The translations under genes were made by a program, and so were the position numbers. Positions 1 to 12,261 of a stretch of DNA of 64,000 bases are shown piece by piece. The DNA comes from Cannabis sativa (lineage: Eukaryota; Streptophyta; Magnoliopsida; Rosales; Cannabaceae). Position 1 is the stretch's first letter, and each line of letters begins with the position of its first letter. The notes beneath the pieces are model-generated. The model saw only the letters and a list, made by a program, of their open reading frames with translations. It searched no databases and was not told where the DNA came from. The DNA is taken from NCBI RefSeq assembly GCF_029168945.1, contig NC_083604.1, positions 48,045,686-48,109,685 of the forward strand. Reading direction: 5' to 3'.

Positions 1-1108
1 CTTCTTGTTGTTTGGATTCTTCACAATCTTACATACTATGATTGAGGACCAACTTATTATGTGTGGGCATGTACTCAATCACTAATGGCTGAATTTTGGT
101 TTGTGAAGAATAGACTATGGTATTTTCGAAATTCAAGAGGAAGAAGAAGGAAGAGGTCTCATCAAACATTGAGAGAAAAACTAAGTTTTTAGCTTTGGAG
201 GCATTAGTTGGATAATGAGACCATAGCCTTCCTTTTATACTAAATTCCAATAGGGTTAGGATTGAATTATTAGGTGTAACACCCTGACCCGCAGGGACGC
301 CACGTGTGTGTGCTTTTACAAACTTATTCTTAGCTATTCTATTAGTTTATGAAAAGTGGGGTTTAATTAAAAACTTTTTGATCAAATCAGAATAAAAATT
401 CTTTATGAAATACCACTAAAATATAAGGATCCCCTGTTTATAAAATTTCTTTATAACAAGTTACAAAACAGTTAATACAAAAATAAAGTTACACTTTCAC
501 ACATAAAAGAAAAGAGGTTGATCCTGCTTCTCAAAAGCCAAGACACCACGACTGATATGTACACTGCTGGGAGACTTCTGATTCATGGCCGAACATAGCT
601 TTATTCCTCTTACCTGCACCATGAAGCACCCATGAGTCACAATGACTCAGCAAGAAAAGTTATTAGATCAAAAGCATTATAAACACAAATATTCACATCT
701 CAATATAACAAGTATATATATATTTGTGACTCTCACGTATCCATTAAGCATAACCATATAGTATTAACATTTATACATTTCCACCTACTATGCGTTATGA
801 GAAAAATCACAACACCTTACAGTCAACAACTTTATCGTTGCACTAAATGAATATCTAATCAATACATAACATTTTCAGGGCTTCATAAGGCATTCTAATC
901 TTACATCCCTATAAACACATATTCTTACATCCCATGAGTCACTGAAGCTCGGCAAGGAAAGTGACTAATTTCATAAGTAATATAACATTCATCGATCCAG
1001 TCACACTACAATAAAAATGTATTCAATTACAGCTCATCATATAATATCACGCTTAATCCATTTCACAACATCGTAACCACACAATCCTGGTTATTCATAA
1101 AGTACCCT

Positions 1109-1462
1109 TACCACTCGTTAACCACGAGCTACACACGTCACTATCGTTGCCCGATACAGCAAACGATAAGTAAGAAATCTATCTTTGGTTTCAAGAATAA
1201 TTACTCATAACGGTAGTGACCATTTCCAATCCTCACCACTCGTTATCCACGAGTTGCGTATGTCACTATCGTTGCCCGATAAAGCGAACGATAAGTAAGA
1301 AACCTAACTACGGTTTCAACGAGTAATTATTCATAACGGTAATGACCGTTTCTAACCTTACCACTCGTTATCCACGAGCTGCGTATGTCACTATCGTTGC
1401 TTGGTAAGAAACCTATCCGCAGTTTCAAGAATGATTGCTCATAACAGTAATGACCGTATCTT
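1109..1462. repeat. Three-copy tandem repeat (about 125 bp) in the solo LTR
   Basis: Units begin near 1109, 1234 and 1359. Each contains CACTCGTTA, then ACTATCGTTG, then GTAAGAAAC, then a TAACGGTA-type end. The third unit lacks about 20 bases. Each unit holds short inverted repeats: CTCGT/ACGAG, ATCGTT/AACGAT (lost in unit 3) and ACGGT/ACCGT. The gypsy LTRs at 13846 and 20703 have only one copy of this module. Confidence 0.85.
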
Positions 1463-2080
1463 AATTCATTCACAACAACGGTGATAACCGTGTTTTTCCC
1501 TTAATAATAAACAATTCACAAACAACAATAATCATTTCTCATCTTTACCTCGATTACCATCGAGTTACAACAAATACATATCATTAACCTCAATTAAGAT
1601 TAAGTCACAATAAACACATACAGAGATCTTGATCATAATCGAGACGATAATAATCATAACATTACCATATACGGTGCTTAATACTTTTCTTACCTCAAGT
1701 CCAAAGTCAAGTATGTGGGCCGACCTGAGTGGAATGATGCTCGATGATCTCAGGTCCTATGTCACGACAAAGGTAAATCAATAAGGGTCTATTCCAAAAC
1801 ACTGTCTAAAATCTGCATAAAATAATTTAGGGTTTTCTACCAAATCTTATGGTGAAAACACCCTAGAATAAAAATAAATCTTTTGGTTCTAATCTATGTC
1901 TCATACTGTAGAGCTCTTCATAAGCTTCGAAACGGTATATAGAATATCTAAACCGGACACCCAAGTGAAAAGTTATGGCTAAAATACGAAAATCATCGAT
2001 TCTTGAAAATTGACCATCCAGAATTTCGGTTGGTGCAGCCCTGTACCATCCGGAATTCCGGTTCACTACAGTAGAAACTC

Positions 2081-3078
2081 GAAAATTTCAGATCTTTAAA
2101 GTCGCAAAACTTGCTCCAAACCTAATCAATTGTTCCCAAACTTCACAGAACAGTATAATAACCATAATACAACATATCCCAAGCTTCAAAACACAACAAT
2201 TCAATCATTGAATCAAAATCATATGTTCAAATGAATGAAACTCAACTTTTAGCTTCAACTAGCACAAATCAAACCAAACAGCCATAGAAACCTCTCAAAA
2301 CAAACCCTAACATACTCAAAAACCTATCCTAAACACACCCCAATCTTAGCTTAGTTCCTACAACCACATAAAAGCAAAACCTTACCTTAAAACCAACTCA
2401 AAACCTAGAATTTTTAATCCAAAAGTATGGAGCTTACCTCAAAACACTTCTAGGTTACTTAGGAGTTAGAATTCTGCTTGAAAAGAGGAACTTTGCTGAA
2501 GAAAATTCTCAAGGGTGGGCTGGTTCAAGCTTGCACGAGAGAGCGAGAGAGAAAGAGAGGAAGTTGTAGTTTTTGATGTTTACTTGACTCTTAAGTAATG
2601 ATATAAAGATTTCTTCTTCTTTATTTTTTTTTAAAATAAAGGTTAGCCCACAAAGTCAAAAGGAACAAAAATAAAATTATAAAGGACTAATCTACCCCTC
2701 AAAGTAAAGTAAACTTTAAAATAACCTTGGGGCATTATGGTAATTTTACTAATCCATCAAACTGACATTCTAAAATTCTAAACTAGTCTGGAATACCCTC
2801 AAAATAATCCATCCGTTAATGTCGTGTCAGTTCTGAGCACATCGTCAAGTTTCCACAGTCGTCGGGCCTGAAAATATTTTTATTTCAAAAATGGTATCCA
2901 TGATACCAACATATCTCAATATAAACTCCGTTATTAATAAATTACGCTTTATATAATCATTTAATAGATTTCACTAATTGATCCAAGTAAGATCATAATC
3001 TTACTTCATTACCAAAATAATTATATATTTAATAAAATATGTCTAATTAAATATCATTTTATTTTTCGAGATATTACA
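2081..3078. other. Remainder of the solo LTR, no gene
   Basis: Non-coding LTR sequence. It includes a GA-rich patch near 2533-2562 and AT-rich DNA toward 3078. I see no open reading frame with recognisable content. Confidence 0.6.
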
Positions 3079-3262
3079 TTAGGAATAAAAAATTGATAAA
3101 ATTAGAGAAAAAAGAGCACATGGTGGCCGGCCACTTAATGGGCCCCACACAAAAGTTTGGTTTTGCCATTTTTCTCAACTATTTTATCTATTTTTCACAA
3201 ATACCACTTTTTGCAACTTGAACCCTATAAATGCCAAAATTTTTTATTTAATAATTAAAATA

Positions 3263-3500
3263 AGGGTAAATGACAGAAAAACTACCAATACTTGTGTTTT
3301 GGTTTCACTAAACCCCCAAAACCCAAATTTCTACGGGTAAACCCCCAAAACTAGGAAACTGTTAGCAATTTAACACTTCCGTCCAAATTTAGCAGTTCAC
3401 TGCCAGGTTGGATTGTCCACGTGGACACAATATAGACGTGGCCTAATTTTATAAATCCACGTAAAAATTTATTTTAAAAAATTTAAAAATAAAATAAAAT
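3263..3500. repeat. Left terminal inverted repeat of the Mutator-like element
   Basis: Pairs with the reverse complement of about 4345-4576, with scattered mismatches. It contains the palindromic core TCCACGTGGA. Confidence 0.82.
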
Positions 3501-4344
3501 TAATTTAAAATTTGAAAAAAATTATAAATAAAAAAATAATTTTTTTTCTTTCTTTCTTTCTTTTTCTTTTTCCTTCTTTTTTGTCTTTTCTCAAACACAT
3601 ATACCCTCTTCTCTTTCTCTCTCTCGCAGGTACATAAGCCCACCACCATCTTCAACCCATTGTGGCTGCAGTGAGGCAGCAAGCGTCCAAGACCACCAAG
3701 CAGCCCAAGACCACCAACAGGCAGCCTAACCTCCTCCAACGTCGTCCTCCTCCGCCGACTTCGAAGCCATTAAAGCCACCACCCACCATCTCCTCCATCT
3801 CAGATTCGCCATTAAAGCCGGCAAACAAAGATGTAGCGTCGACGTGGTTGTGGAGGAGGACGTCAGGGACCACCAAGCTAGCTCGGATCGATCTCCTCTC
3901 TCTCTCTCTCTTTCTCTTATATTTAGGGTTTTCAAATAGTTGTGGGGAAATAAAATTAGGGTTTTCAAATATTAATTTTGGGGTTAAGATTTCGTATATA
4001 TATGTGTGTTTGTTTGTTTATTTGTTGGATTTGAATTTGTTTGAATTTGTTTGAATTGGTTTGAACTTGGTTTTGTTGTTTTTTTTTTTTTTTGTGATTT
4101 GGATGGTTGTGGTGGTAGCAGATGACTGAAGAAGATGAAGAAAAAGAAGATGGTGGTGGTGGTGGTAGGGTAGGAATGGTGGTGGGTGGGTGGCTGGGAA
4201 GGATTTAGGTTTAGGGTTCATAGTTAAAGAAAAAGAAAAAAAAGAAAGGAAAAAAAAAAGAAAAAGAAAAAGAAAGAAAGGAAAAAAGAAGAAATAACAA
4301 AAAGAAAAAGAATTTTTTTATTATTTTTTTATTTTAAAAATAAT

Positions 4345-4576
4345 TAATTTTTATTTATTTTTTTAAATAATTATTTACGTGGACCAATAAAATTGGGTCA
4401 CGTGTATATTGTGTCCACGTGGACAATCCAACCTGGCTATTAATCGCTAAATTTGGACGGAAGTGTTAAATTGCTAACAGTTTCCTGGTTTTGGGGGTTT
4501 ACCAGCAGAAATTTGGGTTTTGAGGGTTTAGTGAAACCAAAACGAAAGTATTGGGGGTTTTGCCGCCATTTACCCT
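4345..4576. repeat. Right terminal inverted repeat of the Mutator-like element
   Basis: Reverse complement of the left end at about 3263-3500. It contains the same TCCACGTGGA core and the TTAACACTTCCG segment in inverted order. Confidence 0.82.
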
Positions 4577-5814
4577 TAAAATAATTAACAAATAAAATTG
4601 TCATTTATAATATTTATTAATTAGACTCCATAAAGTCTCTTAATTAATAAATTAACCCTAAAATACCATTTCTTCACAATCAAGCCATAACATAGTGAAA
4701 ATTCATAAACTAGACATAGTCTAATTATAGAATTAAAATTGATTAACTAAAATCAATTAACTGAGTCTTACAAGCAGTTTGTCTCAACTAATATGTGGAC
4801 CATGGGCCTATATAACCGAGCTTCCAATAAGCAGATCTAGAATTTACCAAGTAAATTCACTAACTTATTAATTCCTCGTTGAACCACTATAGAACTTGGA
4901 ATTGCACTCTCAGTTATATAGAACGCTCTATATGTTCCACGATATAGATACGCTTTTAATTATCCATTGTTATAATCCCAATAATCAATGATCCTCTATA
5001 GATGATTTACATTGCATAGGAACAAAATTACCGTTACACCCTTTCAATGTATTTTGTCCTTAAAACACTTAGCCACCTATAAAAGATATTTTAGTGAACT
5101 AATATAATCACTAAAATGAGTGCTCTATCATTTATCTCGATTTAGCCAAGCTCGAAGGAAATCATCGTTTCACTTCTATGTCCGGATAGAAGCTATAGAT
5201 TCCATATCTATGATTAGCGCTCCCACTCAATTGTACTACCGTGTTCCCAAAATGTACGTATCACCCAGACCAAAAGGTAGGCTTAACTAACAAATCAAAG
5301 AACACAAATAACACTCTCGAGATCGAACCTAACCATCTCAGGATTGAGATCATTTGATATAGGATCAACTAGGTGATGTTGAATTGAATAGATATTACGG
5401 TAAAATGATCATATCTAATTCAAGTTCAATATTGGTCCCTTCCGATGTATACTCCATACATCCAACCCAAGCTTACTTTAACCAATGCCCTGGAAAGGAC
5501 ATAACACTTATCCAAGGTGTAAGTAAACTACGTTGTAGATTATCATATCAGTTAAACCCTGTGTACTGATAAATCTAGGAATACATTTAATCACACAATC
5601 TTGTTTACTTTTCACTGTGTTGGCAACACAATAAATAAGAATATTAGTGTGATAAGGGTTTGGATGAATTTATTAATCAAATAAGTAAATAAATGATCAC
5701 ATGAACCAAATAATACATTAAACAAGTAATGAAATTAAATCTGTTTCTTTATTGATAATTGAATAGAAAAGATTACATTAAAATACAGTTTTATTTAGGG
5801 CACAAAGCCTAACA

Positions 5815-5830
5815 AACTCCCACTTGCACT
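5815..5830 (-). other. Polypurine tract of the minus-strand copia
   Basis: On the minus strand the bases next to the 3' LTR read GTGCAAGTGGGAGTT. This is the usual purine-rich primer for plus-strand DNA synthesis, directly beside the LTR start. Confidence 0.7.
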
Positions 5831-5929
5831 AACAAAAACTATCAGTACATTTCAATTGATCCTAAATTCAATCTGTGCTTTTCAAATGTAGTTGCAGTCA
5901 ATACTTTGGTGAATGGATCAGCTAGGTTA

Positions 5930-8900
5930 TCTTCAGTGTTTGCTTTTCTTGTGGCTTTGAGGCTCTTTACTATTGGCTATAGCACCAGTATTGTCACAAA
6001 GTAAAACCAATGGTTTTTCCATTCGAGGAACAACACCAAGTCCTGAGAAGAACTTTCTTAGCCAAACAAGTTCTTTAGCAGCCTCAGCGGCGGCTATGTA
6101 CTCGACCTCCATGGTAGAGTCTGATATTGCGGTTTGCTTAGCGCTTCTCCAAAAAACTGCTCCACCCCCAAGAGTAAAAACTATCCCAGATGTAGACTTT
6201 CTGTCATCAAGACAAGCCTGGAAATCTGAGTCGGTATAGCCTACGGGATAAATCACCACCCTTGTAGACTAACACATAATGCCTAGTACTTTTTAAATAT
6301 TTTAGAATATGTTTAACTGTAGTCCAATGTTCCTCTCATGGGTTTGTCTGATACCTGCTCACAATTCCTACTGCATAGCATATGTTAGGTCTAGTGCATA
6401 ACATTGCATACATTAGACTCCCAACTGCTGAAGCATAAGGAACCCTTCTCATGTTCTGTATCTCTTGAGGATTAGTGGGACATTGTTCCTTAGATAGACG
6501 AATACCAAATCTAGAAGGCATTTGTGCCCCTTTGGCATTGGTCATTTTGAATCTCTCCAAAAATCAATGTAAGATGTTTGAGAGAGAGCAAGGGATCTGT
6601 TCTTCCGGTTTCTAATGATCTGGATAACAAGAACATAAGCAACTTCACCCAAATCTTTCATTTCGAATTGAGTGTCAAGCCATTCCTTGATGTCAGTCAT
6701 TTTCTTGATATTGTTGCCAATAATTAAAATGTCATCAACATAAAGGACCAGGAATACTACCACTTGGTTATCCTTGAGTTTGTAAACACAAGATTCATCT
6801 TCATTTTGAAGAAAGCCGTAGGTCTTGATGATTTCATCAAATCTTTTATTCCAAGAGCGAGAAGCTTGCTTAAGTCCATAAATGGACTTGTTAAGTTTGC
6901 AAACTTTTTTTCCTGCCCTAGAAGAACATGGCATTCTGGTTGTTCCATATAGATGGTTTCTTCAAGAATTCCGTTAAGGAAAGCTGTCTTGACATCCATT
7001 TGCCAAATTTCATAATCAAAAGCGGTTGATATGGAGAGAAGAATTCAGATGGATTTGAGCATGGCGATCGGACTAAAAGTTTCCTCATAGTCCACACCTT
7101 CTCTTTGGGTATAACCCTTAGCGACCAGTCTAGCTTTAAAAGTTTCGACTTCGCCTCCAGCACCTCTTTTCTTCTTGTAGACCCACTTACATCCAATTGG
7201 ACGATAATCATCAGGTGCGTCTACATATTCCCAGACTTTTTTCTTTTTCATGGAATCCAATTCTGAATCCATGTCGGATGACCATTGTTTCTGTTCTGGA
7301 CTTGCCATTGCCTGTTTATAGGTTAATGGATCGTCATCAATACCATCACCAACGACCACATTGATTTCACCATCCAAGCCATAACGAGATGGTTTTGTGG
7401 AAACCCTCCCACTACGACGAGGAGCCATGATCTTCTGAACAGGAACATTAGTGGTAGATTTCTCGGTTGTATCAACTTGCAAAGGTTCAACCGAGGAAGT
7501 TGGATTATCCTCTACTTGTGTAGAAGAGGATGGAACATTGGAAGGAGTTATATCTGAAAGCATTTCCTCCAATACTACTTTGCTTTGTGACTTGAAATTC
7601 TTAATATAGTCATCTTCAAGGAAAGTGGCGTTTGTGGAAACAAACACTTTATAATCCTTGCGACTATAAAATAGTCCACCCCTAGTCTCCTTAGAATTTC
7701 CAACAAACATGCAAACCTCAGTTCGCTTTTCAAGTTTGCCATCTTTCTTTCTTAAGACATGAGCAGGGCACCTCCAGATTCTGTAATGGCGTAAACTAGG
7801 TGTACGACCATTCCACAATTCTAAAGGTGTCTTAGAGACTGATTTAGATGGAACAACATTTAAAATGTCAATTGCCATCTGAATAGCATATCCCTAGAAG
7901 GACGTAGGTAGAGTTGAGTAGCTAAGCATGGACCTAACCATTTCCAAAAAGCGTGCAATTTCTTGTTACTACAACTCCATTTTGTTGTGGAGTGCTAGGG
8001 ACAATCAATTGGGATTCAATGCCAAGTTCAATTAAATGATCTTTGAACTGCATATCTATATATTCTCCACCCCTATCAGTTTGCAAGATCTTTAAGGTTT
8101 TACCCAATTGGTTTTGAGCCAATTCTAGAAATTCCTGAAACTTTTCAAACGTTTTAGATTTCTTATGCATAAGGTAAATATGACCATATCTAGAGTAATC
8201 ATCGATGAAAGTGACAAAGTACTCATAACCACCTCTAGCTTTGACATTCAGTGGTCCACAAAGATCTGAATGTACTATGCCTAGTGGTTCCTTGGCACGC
8301 TCTCCCTTTGCAGAGAAAGAACGTTTTGTCATTTTGCCTTCTAGGCAAGATTCACAAACTGGTAATTCACCTAAGGTGACATTTTTCAATGGACCACCTT
8401 TGGTTAACCTGTGAAATCTTTCATAGCCTATGTGACGAAAACGTAAGTGCCATAGATATGTTTCATCTTCATTATCCATCTTTTGTTTTTTGTGGTTTCT
8501 AGGTTTAGCTACCTTAAATAGTTCATTATTAAGCGCAAATGGTTCTTCTGGTCTTAGAACATAAAGCCCCTGTTCCATTGATGCAACACAAATTTGAATG
8601 TCATTTTGAGAAATGGTAGAACCAGAACTCGAAAAATCTAATTTGTATTGTTGCAACTATAAGCATGAAACAGAAATCAAGTTTCTACCGAAATTTGGAA
8701 TGAATAAGACATTGTCTAATTCCAAAGTTTTGTTCTGAAACTTGAGTTTGGCTTTTCCTCTAGCTCTAACCGATACCATTTCGCCATTACCAACTTTAAG
8801 TTTCAACTCTCCGGATTTCAAATAATTCCAATTTTCAAGCAATTGCAATGAACAACTGACATGGTTTGTAGATCCAGAATCAAGAATCCAGATGGATTTA

Positions 8901-9235
8901 TCATTCTCTAAAACACATGATTCAAAAACTAAAGCATCATTGCTTAACCCTTTTTGGATTGTTCTTATTGCTGGTTCAATCTCTTGTGAAGGATAATCTG
9001 CGGAAGTGGAATCACTTTCTTTATTCTTCTCAACTGAGCTTGAAGTAGTAGGATTGTCAGAGCAATGAACTCTCTGCTCTTCAAATAAAACAATTCCCAG
9101 CTTAGCTGCTTTCTGGGATTTCACGTTCATCATGAGCAAGTGTGAAGTGATACTCTGACCAGGTGTCATCTTCACACTTTGAAGTTCATTCCTAAAGGCA
9201 TATTCTGGATGAGGATTGGGGCGTGGGTTGTACAT
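5930..9235 (-). pseudogene. Copia polyprotein, broken (protease, integrase, RT, RNase H)
   Basis: Read from 9235 downward: an N-terminal segment; the aspartic protease motif DSGSTNHV (near 8858-8890); an integrase zinc-finger segment ending CESCLEGK; an integrase core with TDRGGEY (near 8060-8080); a linker; reverse transcriptase with MDVKTAFLNG and the catalytic YVDD (codons at 6731-6742); and RNase H with YTDSDFQA (near 6220-6245) and CDNTGA. A stop near 8655 separates protease from integrase, and frames shift near 7930, 7045 and 6540. There is no CCHC zinc knuckle between the apparent start and the protease, and the N-terminal part is short, so gag seems largely deleted. The product would have copied and inserted the element; this copy cannot. 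Confidence 0.9.
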
Positions 9236-9394
9236 TTTGACACTACAAATATCAATAAACAGAAATAAATTATTGGTTCAATAAATTCATACACAAGTCC
9301 AGAAAATAACAAGTAACGCAAATATGTTTGCAAACATACCAAAAACTAAACATATGTATTATTTTCCAAGGTTTCTAACATAATGAAATACAGT

Positions 9395-9608
9395 GTCTCG
9401 GTAGGTGAGAGTCAAAGATAACATTAGTTGAATAGAGTAGTCAGCTCATCTAAAATGGACACCATTTTAGCAACCTTTTATTCGATCAAAATGAGAATCC
9501 AACGTTGTCCAGGTAGGCGAGAGTCAAGGTTATTCTCATTTTATGAGCTTCCACCATTGTTTCATATTCTGTATGTTTATCTCTAAGTAGTCACCGTAGG
9601 GGAGAGTC
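9395..9608 (-). repeat. Three-copy 19-bp leader motif
   Basis: On the minus strand, variants of GACTCTCGCCTACCGGGAC occupy about 9395-9413, 9507-9525 and 9590-9608. Matching copies in the plus-strand copia leader are at 55482, 55565, 55676 and 56060. Sequence between copies is less conserved. Confidence 0.8.
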
Positions 9609-11777
9609 TAATAGAGACAAAAACTTACAAAATACTTATCATATGAGATCTTACGGTGTTAAATGCTTTCAACGAATAACCATCCATAAGGGGGACGAAG
9701 TCTAGTGTCTCGAGGTTATATTGAAAAATTTAACTATTGTAAGACCAACAATGGAGATCGAATATCTCTTGATTAAAGCTCATTATTTAAAATAATGTAT
9801 TTTTAATTAATCATTTATTTTAATCCATATATTTTAGTAATGAAAATTACTTAATTTAAGTTGATCCAAAATTAATTAAAAATTAATTTTCAACTTTAAT
9901 TTAATTTTCAAATAGTAATTTTGAAAATCCATTTATATTTAAATATAAAAATTTCAAAATTATATATAAAATATATTAAAATAAATTTCTAAAGAATATT
10001 AATTTAAGTTGTTTAAAATAATAAAATTTTCAACTTAGATAATTTTTCAAAATTTAATTAAATATCAAATTAAGTATCTTGAACTAATCACCTTAATTTG
10101 AAAAATATCCCTATTTAAGTTGACCAAAAATTTATAAATTTTTAACTTGAAGAATATTTTAAAAAATATCTGAATAACTAATTTTCAAGAAGATTCTACT
10201 TAATTATTAATTTTAAAATATTCAAATTTAAGTTGATCCAAAATTAGTTTGAAAAAAAAAACTAATTTTCAACTTAAATATATTTTGAAAATTGAAATAA
10301 TTAAGTTTTCGGAAGAATCTAATTAGTTATAACTTCTTTTATTTAATTAAATACAGAAAAATACATGTAGTTTATCTTGAATTTAAATTTCATAAAACTA
10401 AGTGTGTTTTTCTAAATTAATTTCAAAATAATCAAATGAAAAATTAATTTCATATATTTCGAAATTAATTATGCTGCTAATCAATTTTATTAGGTTATAC
10501 TAGTTTAATTAACCTAGTACAGTTATTCAAATCAGGCAAATAGGCCTTCACAGTTGGAGTTGTTCATGTGAGGGAGGGCTGAGTTCAGTATGTCGTACCC
10601 ACTACTATTGGCCCCCTAACTCTCATACAAGTCCCAAAAGAGAGGAATTTAACCTTAATTTAAACAACTGGTATTAATTGAATAGGCCCAAATACAAATT
10701 TGGCCTAAATAAAATCTATCAAGTGTAATAATTTTATTTAGCAACCTGGTCCATTTTAATTACAAAAATTAAATGGGCTCCCTATATGCATCTAAGTCCA
10801 AAGCAAACATATAGGCTCACACAGGCACGTTGATTTGGATGGATCCTATCATGTTACTAGGTTTATACACAGATGAAAGAAGATTGTAACATTTACCTAT
10901 TACAAATTATTTATTTGACCTATTGATAATTGAACCATTGGTTAAAATCAGATCATTGGATCTGTCAACAAGTTAACCGTGACAATTTAGATCAAACAAT
11001 AATAGATTTTATAAAACTTGTTTTAATAATAAACAATATAAAACACACACATGCAACACATTGGATAGTTGGTTGTAGGATTTATTTAATTTAATCAAAT
11101 TAAATAATTAATTAATTTCGAAAATATTAAATAAAAAAATATTTTTCAAAAATTTCAAATTAAATCAAATAATTAATTTCAAAAATTAAACCTATAAATT
11201 TGAAAAATTAGATTTTTAACTAACCTAAATATCTATTTCAAAAAGATGCTAACAACTTTTCAAATTTCATGTTAATTAAAATAAAATTAAATATTGAATA
11301 AAATAAAATGATAAATAAATATATATATTTTTTAAAATTTATAATTTAATTTAAATAAAATAAAAAAATTTAAAAGTTAGCAAAAGTATCTTATTTCAAT
11401 TTAAAATTTCCTGATTAAAATAATCTTAATTTAAATTTCAAATAAGGTCTTTTAATTAAAATTAATTAAATAATTTAAAAAAAATAAAATATCTGGCCTT
11501 AAATTTAAAAATAAGATAAAGTAATCAAATTTTAAAAATAAGATAACAAACTAAGCAAAAAGATAGATTTTTACATATTTTCAAGGTTCAAATATCACTA
11601 ATATCTTAAATAAAATAAAAAATATTAATTAATTTAATTATGATAATTAAATTTGAAATATGAAAAATAAAAATCTAAATACAAACTACACAAAAAATTC
11701 GAAATTAATTCCATGAAAAAGCATGAAAAAATGAAAAAAATTGAAAAAAAAAATTCAAAAAAAAATGTATTTGGCGC

Positions 11778-11955
11778 GGATGGTATGCATTGCATACCAT
11801 CCACGCGCGCACCAACGAAGAGCTGGCCGAGAAACCTCGGCTCTGGAGGCTGCACGCAGCCTTTCCGCGCGCGGAATGAGGAAATCAAACAACCCCGTGC
11901 GTGTTTCTTCGGACATTCAGTGTCCGAACACGCACCTGACCGAGTGAAACTCGGT
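11778..11955 (-). other. GC-rich hairpin island in the copia leader
   Basis: Inside very AT-rich DNA these bases hold consecutive inverted repeats: 11778-11802 (12-bp arms, one central base), 11826-11841 (6-bp arms), 11847-11862 (7-bp arms), the 14-bp palindrome 11863-11876, 11897-11935 (8-bp stem with 5-base loop, plus a further 7-bp stem below a 4-base bulge), and 11939-11955 (7-bp arms, 3-base loop). CG-alternating tracts lie between and beside them. Three of the hairpins recur in order at 52436-52566. Confidence 0.8.
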
Positions 11956-12240
11956 GTCCGCGCGCGCGTGTGATGTGCACCCGATTTTTGATTTTTTTCA
12001 AATTTTGGAAAAATCATAACTAATTCAAATAAAATCGAAATTGAGTTTTGTAAAAAAAGAAAATTGCTTAATTTTTTTCATACTATCCAATAAAAATAAT
12101 TCCAGAACGAAAAGCCAATTATTTTGTATAATTTTTTTGCAAACATCAGTCAATCACCAATAAACACATAGATCATCATGAATCACATCCAAATCACACA
12201 TACATCGTTTTAAATCCATATTACTTGAAAGTAAATTAAT

Positions 12241-12261
12241 TACCATGGATTTGAGGTTAGT
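12241..12261 (-). other. Decayed primer-binding site of the minus-strand copia
   Basis: Beside the LTR end, the minus strand reads ACTAACCTCAAATCCATGG. The related element at 52122 has ACTGGTATCAGAGCCATGG, which matches the initiator-Met tRNA 3' end. The differences are several substitutions, mainly G to A. Confidence 0.6.

Larger units (their letters stand above)
275..3078 (-). mobile_element. Solo LTR of a Ty3/gypsy element
   Basis: The segment starts TGTAACACC, ends GATATTACA, and is flanked by the 5-bp direct repeat TTAGG (270-274 and 3079-3083). The homologous sequence near 12745 in the other copia LTR lacks it. No internal retrotransposon region is present, so this is one LTR left by recombination. 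Its reverse complement resembles the gypsy LTRs at 13846 and 20703: a start of the TGTAATATC type and the same module around 15240-15360. It is therefore the same family in the opposite orientation, and clearly more diverged. Length is 2804 bp. Confidence 0.9.
3263..4576. mobile_element. Non-autonomous Mutator-like element with long terminal inverted repeats
   Basis: The element starts AGGGTAAATG and ends CATTTACCCT. About 230 bp at each end are inverted copies of one another, including the shared stretches GTCCACGTGGACA and TTAACACTTCCGTCC. TAAAATA (3256-3262 and 4577-4583) flanks it. The duplication can be read as 7 or 8 bp, or 9 bp with one mismatch. The other copia LTR near 12920 has the unoccupied site. 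Long TIRs beginning GGGTAAAT with duplications near 9 bp are typical of plant Mutator-like elements. No transposase is present. The interior has a C/T-rich tract (3540-3630), a GAA-rich tract (4220-4315) and a 130-codon low-complexity plus-strand frame (3662-4054) rich in Pro and Thr. That frame could be captured gene sequence, but I cannot identify it. Confidence 0.82.
1..5814 (-). repeat. Left (3') LTR of the minus-strand copia, split by two insertions
   Basis: The LTR pieces 1-274, 3084-3262 and 4584-5814 align in order with the uninterrupted right LTR at 12478-13845. The right boundary is the terminal CA at 5813-5814, next to a pyrimidine-rich stretch that reads as the polypurine tract AGTGGGAG on the minus strand. 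The unoccupied sequence in the right LTR supplies the empty site for both insertions, so their boundaries can be read directly. Confidence 0.88.
9236..12261 (-). other. Long untranslated leader of the minus-strand copia
   Basis: About 3 kb of AT-rich DNA between the primer site and the first coding frame, with no convincing open frame. It contains three copies of a 19-bp motif (9395-9608), a block near 10540-10620 that is conserved in the leader of the plus-strand element near 53970-54045, and a GC-rich hairpin island (11778-11955). The same blocks occur in the same element order in the copia leader at 52122-55740, so this is a family-specific leader and not random flanking DNA. Confidence 0.75.

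Noticed and set aside
1109..1462. CRISPR-like array
   Set aside because: Repeats are about 125 bp, diverged and without spacers, inside a plant LTR. It is an ordinary tandem duplication.
11778..11955. Hairpin island as a microRNA precursor cluster
   Set aside because: Stems are mostly 6-15 bp, too short for plant microRNA precursors, which need a duplex of about 21 nt or more.
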